A stretch of 64,000 bases of DNA from contig JADCRB010000056.1 of NCBI GenBank assembly GCA_021464245.1, positions 124,001 through 188,000 of the forward strand, in the 5' to 3' direction. A program made the position numbers and the translations under genes. The notes under the pieces were generated by a model, which was given only the letters and a program-made list of their open reading frames with translations, did not search any database and had not been told where the DNA came from. The stretch comes from Carallia brachiata. Its lineage: Eukaryota; Streptophyta; Magnoliopsida; Malpighiales; Rhizophoraceae. Shown here one piece after another: positions 63,515 through 64,000 of this stretch. The first letter of the stretch is position 1, and each line of letters opens with the position of its first letter.

Positions 63515-64000
63515 ATGAAGCAACAATTGTTCTTATTATTTTTTCTATTCTTCCTCCAATATTTCATTCCAACGTTTGGTCAATCGCCAGCTGCAGCCCC
63601 AGTGCAGCCACCAAAGGCGGCACCTCCTCCACCACCCGCCCCGCAGCCACCAGCTGCACCCCCAACACGGCCACCTGCACTTCCCACCCCAACCAATGTC
63701 ACCAAAATCTTTTAGAAGGCTGGTCACTTCACTATCCTCATGCGCCTACTGAAAGCCACACAAGAAGTCAACCACTTACGCTCAATGCTAAACAGTTCAA
63801 GCAATTCTGTGACCATCTTTGCCCCAAGCGACAGTGCATCCGCAAGCCTCAAATCTGACACCCTCAACTCCTTAAGCAAAGAAGACAAGTCTGAATTGGT
63901 GATGTTTCACATAGTATCTACTTATCTATCAACTACTCAGTTCCGGACTGTTACCAACCCTTTAGAACTTAGCTGGAAAAGGTGATAGATTACAACTTAA
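63515..64000 (+). pseudogene. FLA: Second FLA11/12-type gene, broken, cut by window edge
   Basis: Starts in the same leader context as the first copy (ctacaaagATG) and encodes a signal peptide (MKQQLFLLFFLFFLQYFIPTFG). A longer Pro/Ala AGP linker follows (PPKAAPPPPPAPQPP and on). The FAS1 domain starts TNVTKIF, where an in-frame TAG (63713-63715) replaces the Glu of the family ILEK. The same frame then continues through FTILMRLLKATQE, VTIFAPSDSASASLKS and ELVMFHIVSTYLSTTQF. After NPL (near 63963) the frame slips: the family RTLAGKGDRLQL is readable only in another frame, as if two bases were lost. A nonsense codon plus a later indel suggest a pseudogene, although the slip alone could be assembly error. 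The 3' end is outside. Confidence 0.75.

Noticed and set aside
1..64000. LTR retrotransposon, CRISPR array or viral insertion
   Set aside because: No paired long terminal repeats with TG...CA ends and primer site, no polymerase or integrase motifs, no spaced identical repeats.

Overview
The window is nuclear DNA from a flowering plant, most likely a woody eudicot. The base composition is AT-rich. Genes are split into short exons by GT-AG (and two GC-AG) introns, and chloroplast-type and cell-wall genes are present. Intergenic DNA carries MITE-like fold-backs, tRNA-derived SINE fragments and microsatellites. I cannot name the species. No bacterial-style operon, CRISPR array, phage or virus is present. 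Gene models were rebuilt by hand: exon edges were placed at splice sites that keep the reading frame and the family alignment.

Layout, left to right. (1) 191-2468, minus: 5' half of HDS (IspG/GcpE, plastid MEP isoprenoid pathway), cut by the window edge, with a TATA box at 3338. (2) 5679-8908, minus: a YrdC/Sua5 threonylcarbamoyl-AMP synthase for organellar tRNA. (3) 10072-14572, minus: a RING-CH (MARCH-like) four-span membrane E3 ligase. (4) 17490-18605: a 570-bp tandem duplication in gene-free DNA. (5) 19604-22424, minus: a LOG2/LUL-type (Mahogunin-like) RING E3 ligase. (6) 26551-30694, minus: an SnRK1-activating kinase of the GRIK family. (7) 34453-38277, plus: PDX2, the glutaminase of vitamin B6 synthesis. 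(8) 41232-42424, plus: a secreted Root_cap-family protein, tail to tail with (9) 42652-49663, minus: a 19-exon beta-galactosidase like BGAL8 with a C-terminal SUEL lectin domain. (10) 56257-58237, plus: an NF-YC10/DPB3-1-like histone-fold protein. (11) 60287-61007 and 63515-64000, plus: two FLA11/12-type fasciclin-like arabinogalactan genes in tandem, the second broken.

The genes look like an ordinary euchromatic mix and not a pathway cluster. HDS, YrdC and PDX2 are all housekeeping metabolic enzymes, but nothing in the sequence links their control. BGAL8 and the FLA genes are cell-wall genes, but about 11 kb separates them.

The strongest unexpected signal is a set of small indels that break otherwise intact genes: HDS twice, the RING-CH gene twice, BGAL8 once, the first FLA once. 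That is six events in about 11.4 kb of coding sequence, with several in homopolymers, which points to uncorrected long-read assembly errors more than to gene decay. Other points of interest are a 93-bp tandem duplication in GRIK that copies a splice acceptor, a PDX2 splice donor embedded in a CT microsatellite, and a SINE ending about ten bases from a YrdC splice acceptor. I found no convincing new biological system.
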